Notes: generated by a model not told the origin, from the letters alone. A stretch of 64,000 nucleotides of DNA from Stappia sp. BW2 (GCF_008107695.1 NZ_VIRG01000070.1:806001-870000); one strand, 5' to 3'; numbered from the stretch's first letter, positions 48,517 through 61,257 are shown. A program made the numbers and translations.

Positions 48517-49905
48517 TTAGTCCTTGGCCAACTCGTCAAGGACGCGGGCCCAGGACCGGATGCCCTTGTGGAAGCTGGTCAGATTGTACTTTTCGTTCGG
48601 CGAGTGGATCTGGTCGTCTTCCAGACCAAAGCCGATCAGGAGCGAGTCCATACCCAGCATGCGCTTGAAATCACCGACGATCGGGATCGAGCCACCCATT
48701 CCGGTCAGGGCAACCTCTTTGCCCCACTCGGCCTCGAGGGCTGTCTTGCCCTTTTCCAGAGCCGGCATCGCAAAGTCGAGCCGCAGGGCCGGGCTGCCAT
48801 CCTTGGCAATGAAATCCACTGAACAATCCGCCGGGATTTTCGAGCGCACGTAGGCGCGGAACGCCTCCTGGATCTTGTCCGGATCCTGATCGCCGACAAG
48901 ACGGAAGGTGAACTTGGCGTGGGCTTCGGAGGGGATCACCGTTTTGGAACCGGCTCCCTGATAGCCACCCCACATGCCGTTCACTTCAACGGTCGGGCGG
49001 GTCCAAAGGTGTTCAAGCGGCATGCGGTCCTTTTCACCGCGCGGATATTTCAGGCCCACGTCGCCGAGGAATTCCTCAACCGAGAAGCCGAGCTCGTCCC
49101 ACATCCTGGTGACTTCTTCCGGCATGTCGATGACGCCGTCATAGAAGCCGGGCAGGGTTACCTTGCCGTTTTCATCATGGAGGCCGGCAATGATCGAGGC
49201 GACGATGTGGTTCGGGTTTTGAGCCGAGCCACCATAGGAACCAGAGTGCAAGTCACGGCTGGCCGCCTTGACGATGACCTCGTCCCCGACCATGCCACGC
49301 AGCATGATGGAGATTGCCGGAGTTTCCGCATCCCACATGCCGGTGTCGCACACGAGGGCGAGATCGCAGGTCAGTTCGTCCTTGTTGGCCTCAAGGAAGG
49401 GATGAAGCGATGGAGAGCCGGATTCTTCCTCACCCTCGAACAGGATCGTCACATCCAGCGGCAGATCGCCGGTTTCCTCCAGATAGGCACGTGCAGCTTC
49501 CACGAAGGTCATCAACTGGCCCTTGTCGTCGGCAGAGCCGCGGGCGACGATGACCTTGCTGCCGTCCGGCCTGGTCTCGATGGCCGGGTCAAAGGGGTCA
49601 CGCTTCCACAGGTTCAGCGGATCCACCGGCTGAACGTCATAGTGGCCATAAAACAGCACGTGTGGACCCGGCTTGCCGGACTTGCGCTTGCCAACAACCA
49701 TTGGATGGCCGGTCGTGTCGCGCACGGAGGCCTCGAAACCGATGTCGTTCAGTTCTTTCGCCAGCCATTCCGCGGCCTCGCGGCAAGGCGCCTTGAAGGC
49801 CGGGTCGGTTGAAATGCTCTTGATCTTGAGGAGGTCGAACAGACGGTCGAGGCTATTGTCGAGATTGGCATCGATGCGCGCCAAGACCTTGTCGATGGAA
49901 CTCAT
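48517..49905 (-). CDS. M20-family metallopeptidase (dipeptidase)
   Basis: 462 residues from ATG 49905 (AAGGA 6 nt upstream). Zinc ligands and catalytic acids: FYGHYDVQPVDP, ARGSADDKGQLMTF, LFEGEEESGSPS (catalytic Glu and bridging Glu), CDTGMWD and the late His in IHSPNEKYNL. The dimerisation lid lies between about residues 200 and 360. The pattern matches the carnosinase/dipeptidase subgroup that cleaves short peptides in the cytoplasm. Confidence 0.93.
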   Translation of the reverse strand: MSSIDKVLARIDANLDNSLDRLFDLLKIKSISTDPAFKAPCREAAEWLAKELNDIGFEASVRDTTGHPMVVGKRKSGKPGPHVLFYGHYDVQPVDPLNLWKRDPFDPAIETRPDGSKVIVARGSADDKGQLMTFVEAARAYLEETGDLPLDVTILFEGEEESGSPSLHPFLEANKDELTCDLALVCDTGMWDAETPAISIMLRGMVGDEVIVKAASRDLHSGSYGGSAQNPNHIVASIIAGLHDENGKVTLPGFYDGVIDMPEEVTRMWDELGFSVEEFLGDVGLKYPRGEKDRMPLEHLWTRPTVEVNGMWGGYQGAGSKTVIPSEAHAKFTFRLVGDQDPDKIQEAFRAYVRSKIPADCSVDFIAKDGSPALRLDFAMPALEKGKTALEAEWGKEVALTGMGGSIPIVGDFKRMLGMDSLLIGFGLEDDQIHSPNEKYNLTSFHKGIRSWARVLDELAKD

Positions 49906-49939
49906 GACGGATCCTTGAATTTTTAACAAATAGGTGCAG

Positions 49940-49960
49940 AGGCCCGATGGACTCGGGCCT
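49940..49960. terminator. Hairpin downstream of the MscS-like gene, no T-tract
   Basis: AGGCCCGA (49940-49947) and TCGGGCCT (49953-49960) form an 8-bp stem around TGGAC, between the MscS-like gene and the M20 promoter. Confidence 0.4.
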
Positions 49961-50055
49961 TGTGAGAAGGTCCTAACAGGCCATATCGGCGCGCTTAGCG
50001 CAATTGCTTATTCTTGAAGTCGAAGCCAGCCAGCGGCACGCCGGACGCAGAAGCG

Positions 50056-51930
50056 TCAGGCGGCTTGTGGCTTTTCGTCGTCGCTGACAGGACTGCCGTT
50101 GCCGGCAGCCTCTCCATCCTGAACGCCCCCGTCTTGCGACAGATAGACGGTCGAAGACGGATAGGCGATTTCCGACCCGTTGGACTCGACGATTTCCCGA
50201 ATGCCGAAAAGCAACTCTTCCTGAATTTCGAGGAAGCCGGCCATGTCCGATGCCTGTACATAGGCGTAGACGTCGACCGTGACGGCATAGTCGTCAAAGC
50301 CGATAAGACGCACGCGCATTGGATCCTCGGCCACTTTTTCATGGGCCTTGAGGTAATCATGGATCCCCGCCAGAACACGCTTCAACGCTTCCTGGCTGGT
50401 CTCGTAGCGCAGGCCGAGCTTGTGCCGGAAATGAAACTGGTCGCGGTAGCTGTAATTTATGATTTTCCGTTTGGCGAGGTCGGCATTGGCAACGGTAATG
50501 AGCGTCCGGTCCAGCGCCCTGATACGGGTGGACCGGATGCCGATGGATTCCACTGTGCCGGCCAGATCGTCAAACTGGCAGAACTCCCCGACCCGCACCA
50601 TCCGGTCGGCATAAAGAATGATGCCGCCGATCAGGTTTTCAATCGTCGGCTGGGCGGCAAGGGCAATTGCAAGGCCGCCGACGCCGAGACCCGCGATGAC
50701 GCCGTAGATCGGAATGCCGATCTGCGTTGCGCCGTAGCCCAGCACGATCAGCGCGATGCCAAGGGAGAAAACCCGGAAACCCGTGCGCAGCAAGCTGACG
50801 TCGAGACCGTCTCTCGCAGCACCGGAGCTGCTGGAAAACCAGACGTAGAAGAGCTGCAGGATCTGGTAGACCATCCAGGCCGTGGCCGACCAGATGATGG
50901 CAGTGGTCGACGTGCCGATGGCCACAAGAGGCATGCCGGTGATGTTGATCTGGTCTTCGCACAGATATCGGAAAAGGCTTGCGGCAAGGATCACGAGAAT
51001 TGGATTGAAGATCGCGTGGGCGATGCGGGTGCCCTCATGCACCGAGACCGCGCGCATCCTGCGCCACCTTACGTAATACCCAAGCACGAGCGCAGTAAGG
51101 GCGAACAGTCCAATCAAGGCGAGCCATTGCCAATAAGCCTGGTCGGCAAAGTGCCGATGCAGGAAGGCGGGGCCGGCTTCGATCACATCGTACCAGAGCG
51201 GTGCAACCAGGTTGCCTGGTGTGTAGATGTAATATTCAAAGAGGTCTTCGCCCTTGTCCGCCTTGATGGGCAGCACCCGAACGACTGCATAATCTTCGGG
51301 AATACGCTCGACGGAGGCTTTCGAAAACAAGTATTGCCCGTGTTGTTCCCCGGTGCCCTGACGCATCAAAGAGATGCTGGTGCCAGGGATCGTCCAATGA
51401 TCGGGCAGGCTGCCCTGATCGCCTCTCTTGGAAAAGCCGCCGGCGGGCGAGCCGGGAATATCCTCGAAATGGAGCGGAGGGATCCTGTCCAGGATCTCCT
51501 GAAGCTGCAACGCTATTTCGACGCTGGCCTTTTCCCGCGACGTTACGGGGATGTCGCTCAAATCGAAGGTCTGCGCAGCCTTTGAGAGGAGCGCCTGGAC
51601 CAGGACCAGTTTTTCCTTTTCGCCGCTGGACAGGAACAACCGGTTGCTTTCGTCATAGCTGTCCCGGACCGACATCCAGAGCGTGTTCACCTCGTGCATG
51701 ATGTAGACGAAGCTTTCCAGGGTCGCGCGCGGGCTGGACGTGTCTGGAGGCGAGATCGGGTTGTCACGCAGATATTCACGGGCGAGGGCAACTCGTTCCT
51801 GATCCAGCTTTCTCGCCTGCTCCTGCGTTACGACGGCCGCAGGGTCGGGTGCCTGTGCCCAGGCTCCTGAAGCCCCGCTCAAGACAGCGGTGATCAGAGA
51901 CAGCAGAAAAAGCAGATGCAACAGTGGCAT
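50056..51930 (-). CDS. MscS-family mechanosensitive channel with large N-terminal periplasmic domain
   Basis: 624 residues from ATG 51930, which directly begins a signal peptide (MPLLHLLFLLSLITAVLSGA); the longer frame to 51996 would hide it. Residues about 30-270 form a periplasmic domain, followed by four or more membrane helices, and the MscS pore helix GVIAGLGVGGLAIALAAQPT near residue 450. The cytoplasmic beta/vestibule domain follows (IRSTRIRALDRTLITVANAD). Such channels open under osmotic stress. It is longer than MscS (286) and closer to the MscK/YbdG-like group. Confidence 0.92.
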   Translation of the reverse strand: MPLLHLLFLLSLITAVLSGASGAWAQAPDPAAVVTQEQARKLDQERVALAREYLRDNPISPPDTSSPRATLESFVYIMHEVNTLWMSVRDSYDESNRLFLSSGEKEKLVLVQALLSKAAQTFDLSDIPVTSREKASVEIALQLQEILDRIPPLHFEDIPGSPAGGFSKRGDQGSLPDHWTIPGTSISLMRQGTGEQHGQYLFSKASVERIPEDYAVVRVLPIKADKGEDLFEYYIYTPGNLVAPLWYDVIEAGPAFLHRHFADQAYWQWLALIGLFALTALVLGYYVRWRRMRAVSVHEGTRIAHAIFNPILVILAASLFRYLCEDQINITGMPLVAIGTSTTAIIWSATAWMVYQILQLFYVWFSSSSGAARDGLDVSLLRTGFRVFSLGIALIVLGYGATQIGIPIYGVIAGLGVGGLAIALAAQPTIENLIGGIILYADRMVRVGEFCQFDDLAGTVESIGIRSTRIRALDRTLITVANADLAKRKIINYSYRDQFHFRHKLGLRYETSQEALKRVLAGIHDYLKAHEKVAEDPMRVRLIGFDDYAVTVDVYAYVQASDMAGFLEIQEELLFGIREIVESNGSEIAYPSSTVYLSQDGGVQDGEAAGNGSPVSDDEKPQAA

Positions 51931-52039
51931 GACAGGGCGCTGGTGCAAGCGCTCAGCTTTCAGGTGCGGTTGTGGCCGGATTACTCGGTATTGCATGGCG
52001 CCTATCTACCCGTTGTTTCGACTACAGCCATAACGGGAA

Positions 52040-52061
52040 GGGGTAACTATCCTGTTACCCC
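52040..52061. promoter_or_regulatory. Inverted repeat upstream of the MscS-like gene
   Basis: GGGGTAAC (52040-52047) and GTTACCCC (52054-52061) are perfect 8-bp arms around TATCCT, between the CDF stop codon and the channel gene. It could be an operator or a weak transcript end. Confidence 0.4.
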
Positions 52062-52084
52062 GGGGGGAAATCAGGCAACCCGCA

Positions 52085-53032
52085 TTATTGATGACCTTGT
52101 TTGGTGTAATCGCTCGCCGTGAGGACAACTTCCACCCGTGCCGGTCCGATCGCATCCTCGAGCCTGGCTGAGAGCAGGTCTCTGAACTGGTCTATTTCCT
52201 CGGCAAGAACCGGTTTCCTTGGGTCGAGATAGACAACCACCCAATGCATGCGTCCAGCCTGCAGAACGGCAGCGCGATGAAGTCGATAGCCTTTTTCGCG
52301 GGCAAGGTTGCGGGCTGCGCGGGCGACCTTGGCGTAAGTCCCGCTGGGGGCGCTGACGCCGGCAAGATCGGCCAGTGTCGTACGGAACGTTGACAGCGGC
52401 TGCCAGATGATTGCCAGGATCAGGACCAGAACGATGACCGCATCGCCTATGGGAACAAAAGGTCCGAGGATCGTGCCTTCCAGATAGGGCAGAGAGAGCA
52501 GGGCAGCGCCCGAACCGACACTGAGCGCACCGTCGATGAGTGCTGCGCGGGCTTCGGTCTTCAGGATAGCGCTGCGCTGACCGGTGACTTTGTAGGCACG
52601 GTGAAAATTGGCTGCAAGGCCAAGGCAGATGCTGACGATGACCACCGCGTATACCGCAATTGGCCCGTACGCCAGTTGCGGTACCGCACCCCCGGAAAAA
52701 AAGGTCCAGATTTTCGAAATCGAGACGAAGGCTGCAAAGACGAGAACGCCGATCAGGATAAGGCTTCGGAAGGTGACGTAGAGCACCTCGTCGAAATCGT
52801 GTCCCCAGGGTCTGGAGCGTGTCGGTGGCAGGCCGACCCTTGCCCCGATGCGGGCCGCCGCAATGGCGGAAATGAAGTTGACCGCCGAATAAAGGCCGTC
52901 CACCAGCATGGCATCGGACCTGGACGCCCATGCGGTCAGGAGGCCGGCAGCGGCCATGAACAGGTTGGCCCATTTGCCGACGACAAGCGCTTTGCGCTCG
53001 GTTGCCAGGTTCTGCGCCGCATTTGCCGACAT
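52085..53032 (-). CDS. Cation diffusion facilitator (CDF) family transporter
   Basis: 315 residues. Six membrane helices; metal-site residues appear as SDAMLVDGLYSAVNF (helix 2; the usual HxxxD is D/S-rearranged) and ARAALIDGALSV (helix 5). A short C-terminal cytoplasmic domain follows. CDF proteins export Zn, Mn, Fe or Co by proton exchange; the altered first metal-site motif means the ion is uncertain. It lies 8 bp downstream of the HerA-like gene in the same direction. Confidence 0.86.
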   Translation of the reverse strand: MSANAAQNLATERKALVVGKWANLFMAAAGLLTAWASRSDAMLVDGLYSAVNFISAIAAARIGARVGLPPTRSRPWGHDFDEVLYVTFRSLILIGVLVFAAFVSISKIWTFFSGGAVPQLAYGPIAVYAVVIVSICLGLAANFHRAYKVTGQRSAILKTEARAALIDGALSVGSGAALLSLPYLEGTILGPFVPIGDAVIVLVLILAIIWQPLSTFRTTLADLAGVSAPSGTYAKVARAARNLAREKGYRLHRAAVLQAGRMHWVVVYLDPRKPVLAEEIDQFRDLLSARLEDAIGPARVEVVLTASDYTKQGHQ

Positions 53033-53040
53033 CTCTTGAT

Positions 53041-54600
53041 CTAGTTGCCTCGTTTCAGGGATCCGAGCAAGCCGCGCACCAGCGCCCGGCCAAGTGAAGA
53101 GCCTATACTTCTGGCAGCGGATTTGAGCCCCGCTTCCAGAGCCGTGTCACGCTGGTTACGGCGATTGCTGCGCCGCTTCCGGCTTTCCTGGCGGGGTCTG
53201 TCGTCGCGTCCAAAGTCAGGGAGCTGGAAGCCGGAGCGGGAGCGGCGGGGCTCGCCATGCTTTTTGGCATAGCTGTCTTCCTTTTCCTGGCGCCGCTGCT
53301 CCTGTTGCTGGGCTTCTTCCGCGCGGCCCATCAGCACCTCGTAAGCCGACGTGCGGTCGCGGGTGCGCTCGTACGTGCCGAAGACTGGGCTGGACTGGAT
53401 CAGCGCGCGCCGTTCTGCCTGGGTAACCGGGCCGAGCCGCGAACAGGGAGGTCGGATCAGGGTGCGCTGAACAACCGATGGAATGCCTTTGCCTTCCAGG
53501 GTGGAGACCAGGGCTTCACCGACGCCAAGCTCGGTGATCACCCGTTCGGTGTTGAGGTCCGGATTGGGTCGGAAGGTTTCGGCCGCTGCCCGCACGGCTT
53601 TCTGGTCGCGCGGGGTGAAGGCGCGCAGGGCGTGCTGGATGCGATTGCCAAGCTGGGAAAGCACGGTCTCCGGCACGTCCAACGGGTTCTGGGTGACGAA
53701 ATAGACACCGACCCCCTTGGAGCGGATCAACCGGACGACCTGTTCCACCTTTTCGATCAGTGCCTTGGGCGCACCGGAGAACAGAAGATGGGCTTCATCG
53801 AAGAAGAACACCAGTTTCGGCTTCTCCGGATCGCCGACTTCCGGCAGTTCCTCAAAGAGTTCAGACAGCATCCAGAGCAGAAACACACCGTAGAGGCGCG
53901 GAGCGGACATGAGTTTGTCTGCTGCAAGAATATTGACAACGCCCCGTCCGTCCGGCGCTGTGCGCATGAAGTCCCGGATGTCCAGTGCCGGTTCACCGAA
54001 AAAGTGCTCACCGCCCTGGCGCTCCAGCACCAGAAGCCGGCGCTGAATAGCCCCGACCGAGGCCTTGGAGACGTTGCCGTAAATGCTCGACAGCTCCGAC
54101 GCACGCTCCGCGACATGGGCGAGCATGGCCCTGAGGTCCTTCAGGTCCAGCAGCAGAAGGCCCTCATCGTCAGCCAATTCGAACAGAACGTTCAAAACGC
54201 CTTCCTGGGTGTCGTTGAGTTCCAGAAGGCGCGCCAGAAGCAGGGGGCCAATTTCGGAGACTGTGGTGCGGATCGGGTGGCCTTGTTCGCCAAGTAGGTC
54301 CCAGAACACTGAGGGAAAGGCTTCATAAGTATAGTCGGCGGCAATGCCGACATCGCTGGCCCGCTTTTCAAGAAAGTCCTTGGAAACGCCTGCTGTCGCG
54401 AGACCTGACAGGTCGCCCTTGATATCAGCGCAGAAGACGGGAACACCGGCCTTTGAAAAGCCTTCGGCAAGGATCTGCAGCGACACGGTCTTGCCCGTAC
54501 CGGTGGCGCCCGCAATCAAGCCGTGGCGGTTGGCAAGCTTGAGCGTGAGGGTTTCGTCCCTGGTGCTGGACCCAATGAAAATACTGTCTTTCGCCTTCAC
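53041..54600 (-). CDS. HerA-like ATPase (DUF853 family)
   Basis: 519 residues, GTG start at 54600 with GGGGGA upstream. Opening [20 protein letters not shown] and Walker [21 protein letters not shown]; Walker [13 protein letters not shown]; arginine-rich sensor region [20 protein letters not shown]. The C-terminal ~100 residues are charged and low-complexity ([20 protein letters not shown]). It belongs to the helicase/bipolar-ATPase family often called HerA-like or YjgR-like; function in bacteria is not settled. Divergent from two small proteins, with 221 bp between starts. Confidence 0.9.
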   Translation of the reverse strand: MKAKDSIFIGSSTRDETLTLKLANRHGLIAGATGTGKTVSLQILAEGFSKAGVPVFCADIKGDLSGLATAGVSKDFLEKRASDVGIAADYTYEAFPSVFWDLLGEQGHPIRTTVSEIGPLLLARLLELNDTQEGVLNVLFELADDEGLLLLDLKDLRAMLAHVAERASELSSIYGNVSKASVGAIQRRLLVLERQGGEHFFGEPALDIRDFMRTAPDGRGVVNILAADKLMSAPRLYGVFLLWMLSELFEELPEVGDPEKPKLVFFFDEAHLLFSGAPKALIEKVEQVVRLIRSKGVGVYFVTQNPLDVPETVLSQLGNRIQHALRAFTPRDQKAVRAAAETFRPNPDLNTERVITELGVGEALVSTLEGKGIPSVVQRTLIRPPCSRLGPVTQAERRALIQSSPVFGTYERTRDRTSAYEVLMGRAEEAQQQEQRRQEKEDSYAKKHGEPRRSRSGFQLPDFGRDDRPRQESRKRRSNRRNQRDTALEAGLKSAARSIGSSLGRALVRGLLGSLKRGN

Positions 54601-54821
54601 GAGTTTCCCCCGAATCCCTTTATCTTGCCGCAGCGTAGAGCCTTTCGCGACGAGATTGAAACATTCTGTTGCGACGTGCAGGTGGGCAAGCACGCAGGGT
54701 GGATGCGGCATAGTCGAGCAGAAAGGGAATTGACCATCGACGCGGACACCTTGGGGCTTGTATAGAGAAGCCAAACAGGCGCCGGATGACGTGGCGCCGG
54801 TCATTTGATCAGGAGATTTTC

Positions 54822-55214
54822 ATGGAAGAGCTCATCAAGCGGATCATGGCGGCAGCAGACATTGATGAAGATGTCGCCAAGAACGCCATCGGCATTATCT
54901 TGGGCTTTCTGAACAAGGAAGGTCCGGAAGACAAGATGCAGCTCATCTTCGATGCTCTTCCGGGCGCGCAGGAACTGGTCGAGGCACGGGCTGCTGCCGC
55001 ATCCGGCGGTGGCTTTCTGAGCGGCCTTGGAAGCATGATGGGCGGTGGCATGGGGGCCATGGCCGCGCTGAATGAATTGACCAATGCCGGACTCGATATG
55101 GATGGCGTGCAAAGTGTTGTCCAAGAACTCGTTTCCTATGCTAAGGAAAAAGCAGGGGACGACGTTGTGAATGAAGTGGTTTCACAAATTCCGGGGCTGA
55201 GCCAGATCGTTTGA
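54822..55214 (+). CDS. Small helical protein, DUF2267-like
   Basis: 130 residues from ATG 54822 (AGGAG 6 nt upstream). MEELIKRIMAAADIDEDVAK and the following ILGFLNKEG resemble DUF2267/DUF2780-type helical proteins. A glycine/methionine-rich linker (GGGFLSGLGSMMGGGMGAM) divides two helical halves. No signal peptide. It is divergent from the HerA-like gene and 45 bp upstream of the DUF4332 gene. Confidence 0.78.
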   Translation: MEELIKRIMAAADIDEDVAKNAIGIILGFLNKEGPEDKMQLIFDALPGAQELVEARAAAASGGGFLSGLGSMMGGGMGAMAALNELTNAGLDMDGVQSVVQELVSYAKEKAGDDVVNEVVSQIPGLSQIV

Positions 55215-55259
55215 CTGTCCCAAGGTTCGGTCACCGGTTGATTAGGGAGTTCTGAGCAC

Positions 55260-55667
55260 ATGTCTTATTCCATCGATGAAATCGAAGGTATCGGCCCGGC
55301 CTATGCTGCAAAGCTTGGCGAAGCCGGCATCAAGACGACGGAAGCCTATCTGGAACGTGCGAAGGACCCGAAGGGTCGCAAGGCACTTGAAGAAGCAACC
55401 GGCATTGAGGGCAAGCGGATCCTGAAATGGGCCAACATGGCGGATCTGATGCGCATCAGCGGTGTCGGTGAAGAATATTCAGAACTTCTGGAAGCGGCCG
55501 GGGTCGACACGGTGAAGGAACTGAAGCATCGCAATGCCGCAAATCTTGCGGAGAAGATGCAGGAAGTGAATGAGGCGAAAAAGCTTGTTCGCCAGGTACC
55601 GAGCGAAAGCCAGGTCACTAAATGGGTCGAGCAGGCCAAGGAATTGCCGCCGATGATGACCTACTGA
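55260..55667 (+). CDS. Helix-hairpin-helix protein, DUF4332-like
   Basis: 135 residues from ATG 55260 (AGGGAG 10 nt upstream). Two HhH motifs are visible: EIEGIGPAYAAKLGEAGIKT and MRISGVGEEYSELLEAAGVD, each giving the GxGxx(Y)A/SxxL turn typical of DUF4332 and other non-sequence-specific DNA-binding HhH modules. Cytoplasmic. Probably expressed together with the preceding helical protein and ends at a terminator. Confidence 0.85.
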   Translation: MSYSIDEIEGIGPAYAAKLGEAGIKTTEAYLERAKDPKGRKALEEATGIEGKRILKWANMADLMRISGVGEEYSELLEAAGVDTVKELKHRNAANLAEKMQEVNEAKKLVRQVPSESQVTKWVEQAKELPPMMTY

Positions 55668-55697
55668 GGTCGGCGAGCAACATTCGAGAGCGACAAT

Positions 55698-55724
55698 AAA
55701 GGCGTGCGGTGAGCGCGCCTTTTT
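55698..55724 (+). terminator. Intrinsic terminator of the DUF4332-like gene
   Basis: AAAGGCGTGC / GCGCGCCTTT, a 10-bp stem with one G-U pair and loop GGTGA, followed by TTC and ATTT. Confidence 0.8.
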
Positions 55725-55812
55725 CATTTGGTATTTGGCCAGTTGAATCTGCCGCCTGAAACGCGAACTGGACACAGTCTGATCTGAGGCGATTGATTGT
55801 CAGGTTGTGCGC

Positions 55813-55846
55813 GGAAACAAAACAGGCGCACCGAAGTGCGCCTGTT
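55813..55846 (-). terminator. Intrinsic terminator of the LuxR gene
   Basis: On the minus strand, AACAGGCGCAC / GTGCGCCTGTT is a perfect 11-bp stem with a stable TTCG tetraloop, followed by TTGTTTCC. Confidence 0.88.
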
Positions 55847-55882
55847 GTTAGCTGCGAAAAGAGGTCGGCTCGGAATGCGACG

Positions 55883-56584
55883 TCAGACGCTGATCTGGCC
55901 GTAGCGAAGCGCTTCAACCACTGTGTGGGTCTTGTTCGAAGCGTTCAGCTTGACGCTGGCATTCTGCAGATGAGCGTGGACGGTCCGCTGCGAGATGTCG
56001 AGCACGTCTGCAATTTCGCCGGCGGTCTTGCCGTAGGCTGTCAGCTCCAGAACTCTGCGTTCCCGGGTCGACAAGGCGCCCGGCCGCTGTCCGGAGATCA
56101 CACCGAGTTCGCGCAGGCGCGAGAAGGCGGCAGCGGCGAGGGCTTCCAGGTTGGACAGATCGTATTTATTGACCTGGAGAGCCGGGCCGCTCGCGAATAC
56201 GAAGGCCTGGAAGGGATAGAGTTCCGTCACGGGGATGACGAGGACCTGGCTTCCTTCTCCGGCGGATGCCAGAAGGTCGGAATGCTCCATGTCACCGGCG
56301 GAGATTGTCCAGACGCGCGCCCGGTTGGAGCCGAGTCCGAGCATCAAAGCGCTGTCGTTTGCGGAAAGCGAAGTGCTTTCAATTCCATCGTTGCGTTGAT
56401 CGGGCCACCGGAACCTTTGAACGAGATTGTCGATCGGACGGTTCGGCATTGGCAAGCCAGTAATCAGAATATGCGTGGCCCCCATGCGGCGCAGGTTCGA
56501 TTCCAAGATATCGAGCACATGATGGGCGGCATTTGCTTCCGAGATTGCTCTCAGCTTGCTCTTCAATTCCGTTTGATCAAGCAT
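55883..56584 (-). CDS. LuxR-family regulator with N-terminal sensor domain (LuxR solo)
   Basis: 233 residues from ATG 56584 (AAGGA 8 nt upstream). The N-terminal ~160 residues may be an autoinducer-binding-like alpha/beta domain, but the conserved W/Y/D/P pocket residues of true AHL receptors are not clearly present. The C-terminal HTH is ALSTRERRVLELTAYGKTAG and EIADVLDISQRTVHAHLQNA, clearly GerE type. No luxI synthase gene lies nearby. It stands divergent from the methylmalonyl-CoA mutase genes, which it might control. Confidence 0.9.
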   Translation of the reverse strand: MLDQTELKSKLRAISEANAAHHVLDILESNLRRMGATHILITGLPMPNRPIDNLVQRFRWPDQRNDGIESTSLSANDSALMLGLGSNRARVWTISAGDMEHSDLLASAGEGSQVLVIPVTELYPFQAFVFASGPALQVNKYDLSNLEALAAAAFSRLRELGVISGQRPGALSTRERRVLELTAYGKTAGEIADVLDISQRTVHAHLQNASVKLNASNKTHTVVEALRYGQISV

Positions 56585-57082
56585 TGTGCACATCCTTTGC
56601 GGCTTGTGAGGCCGCTTCTTTGCGGGCGTCCGGACGCGTGCCGGATCATCCGCTGATGGGTGATAACCGTGACCGCCAAACCCATTCAGGTAAGTGTCAG
56701 ACCCCGGTGCCGCGCATTTGTTATGAGGGTAGAAATTCCCATGCGTCAGCAGATACACGCTACAATACAATTGATGATCGTACCAATAGGGAAAAATGGC
56801 AAACTTAGCTTATTCCGCCAAAAAATTGACAAGATGCCGCCTAGAAGAAGCCCGAAAGTCTTTTGGCGTGCTGTTTAACGTCTTCGTAAGCGTATGTTGA
56901 AAAGCGTATTTCGTAGAGAATTTTATTTTTTATACGTCTAATTAATTCTGACAGGGATTCGCAATTCATGGTTGTTCTGGCTTCACCCTGCGGTGACTGG
57001 GGGAGCTCCCAAACCTTACCCATTCTGCTGAGTTGCCAAGCTTCAGGGCCAGGGACTAAAACGGGGCCAGGGAGTAAGTGCC
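56585..57082. promoter_or_regulatory. Divergent promoter region between luxR-type and mutase genes
   Basis: About 500 bp with no supported gene and an AT-rich stretch near 56890-56950 (GAATTTTATTTTTTATACGT). GCGTAT occurs twice (about 56890 and 56904). I see no cobalamin riboswitch and no clear operator palindrome. Confidence 0.4.
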
Positions 57083-59091
57083 ATGACAAACAGCTTTACC
57101 GGACCTGACAGTTTCTATTCTGCCGACGCGGAAGCCTGGTGGGCGGCCGTGGACAAGGCCCTGAAAGGCGGTTCCCGACAGAAGCTCTATGGAAAGACGG
57201 ACGACGGACTGGACATAGCTCCGCTTTATGAGCGCAGCACGGACAGTCCCGCCTGGGCGCTGAGGTCATCTGCCGGCGACTGGTCCGTGGTTCAGCGGGT
57301 CGATATTCCCGACCCCAGCGAGGCAAATGCCCAAATTCTGGAAGATCTGGAAGGAGGCGCCAGCGGCCTCGATCTGATTTTCCGGGGGGCAGCCGCTTCC
57401 TACGGGAATGGCATCCGGGTCGACGATCTTTCCGGTCTCGATTGCCTGCTGAAAGGGGTCGAACTCGATCTCATCGATGTGCGCTTCGAAGCAGGGCGGG
57501 AAAACGTCGAGGTATTCGCCTCCCTTCTGGCTTTGCTAGAAAAACGCAAGATCGATCCAGCGAACGTTCGCCTGACGGCCGGTGTTGATCCCCACAGCTG
57601 GGTTGCGCTCAATGGCATCGCATTGGCCGACATGGAAATGGCCTACAGACATTTCCGCGACATGGTGGTCTCCACTCATGATTACGGCAGCCCGGCGCGG
57701 GTCCTGAAGGCCGACGGTCGCATCTGGCATGAGGCAGGCGCAACGCCCGCACAGGAGCTTGCCCTGGTGTTGGCGTCTGCGACAGCGCATTTGCGGTTGC
57801 TGGAGGGAACGAGGCTTGCACCCGAGCAATGGGCTGACAAAATTTCATTCAGCCTGATCGCGGAAGCCGATCAGCTCGGAACGATTGCCAAGGCGCGTGC
57901 CATACGTTCGCTCTGGGCGGCTGTTTTGGACGGGGCAGGGTTGCCGCAGGCGGGCCTGCAGCTTCATATGTCAACGTCCTACAGAATGCTGACGCGTCGG
58001 GATCCCTGGGTCAATCTGCTGCGCAACACGGTGGCGACCTTCGCGGCGGGTGTCGGGGGGGCAGACAGTGTCTGCGTCCTGCCACATACGCAGGCTGTCG
58101 GACTTCCCGACGGATTTGCCCGCAGGCTTGCCCGCAATACGCAGACGATCCTTCTGGAAGAAAGCAATCTTGCCAAGGTCATTGATCCGGCGGCAGGCTC
58201 GGGCGCTATTGAGGAGCGAACGAACACTGTTTGCGAGGCTGCCTGGGGTCTCTTCCAGGAAATCGAAGCGGCTGGCGGGCTGTTCGAGGCGGTGCGCACC
58301 GGATTGGTGCATGAGCGTATCGCGGTCGCCAGAACCAGCGTTGCCAAAAAGATTGCGACCAGAAAACGCCCGATCACCGGCGTGAGCGAGTTTCCGGATC
58401 TTGCGGAAAAGAAGGTCGCCGTTCTGAAGTCGAGCGAAGAGAACATTGCCGGTGTGAGCGGGCCGCGCAAAGACCTGCCGGAGCCCGACGATGGCGAGCG
58501 CTTCGCCGTTCTCCGCCAGCTTGCACTTGAGGGCGTACCGTTGAATGAGCTGGGAATGCGGCTGGACCTTCTGCCGCGCGACTATTCTTTGCCGAAGCTG
58601 GACACGGCACGGATAGCGGAACCTTTCGAGCAGTTGCGCGCCAGGGCCGATGCGTTCGAGAAAGCCGTGTCGGATGCACCTGCGGTGTTTCTGGCCTCTC
58701 TGGGCAGCCTTGCGCAGTTTTCCGCCCGCGCCACTTGGACGGCAAACGCTTTTGCGGCCGGCGGGGTGACCTCCGTGGGGCCTGCTGTCTATGCCTCGGT
58801 TGAAGACCTTGTTGCGGATTTCCGCAAAAGCGGCGCCGCGCTTGCCTGCCTGGTATCCTCCGACGATGTTTACGAGGCCGAAGCGGAAGCTGCGGCTCGC
58901 GCGCTGAAATCGGCAGGTGCCGGTTATCTTTACCTTGCAGGCCGCCCGGGAGAGCGGGAAGATGCCTATCGCAAGGCCGGTGTGGATGCCTTCGTCTTCG
59001 CCGGGTGCGATCTGCTGGGCCTGCTGAAGGATGCATTCGACCGGCTGGAGACCCGTGAAGGGCTCGAGCTGACAGATCTGGAGGTCCAATC

Positions 59092-59095
<4 letters not shown>
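57083..59095 (+). CDS. mutA: Methylmalonyl-CoA mutase, small (beta) subunit
   Basis: 670 residues from ATG 57083 (AGGGAG 8 nt upstream). TIM-barrel substrate domain followed by a degenerate B12-binding-like domain lacking the DxHxxG cobalt ligand, as in the non-catalytic beta subunit. Regions recognised: [39 protein letters not shown] and [15 protein letters not shown]. It pairs with the alpha subunit to isomerise methylmalonyl-CoA to succinyl-CoA in propionate metabolism. Overlaps the alpha gene by 4 nt. Confidence 0.95.

Positions 59096-61257
<2,162 letters not shown>

Noticed and set aside
56585-57082. Cobalamin riboswitch upstream of the B12-dependent mutase
   Set aside because: No B12-box-like sequence or matching stem arrangement could be seen.
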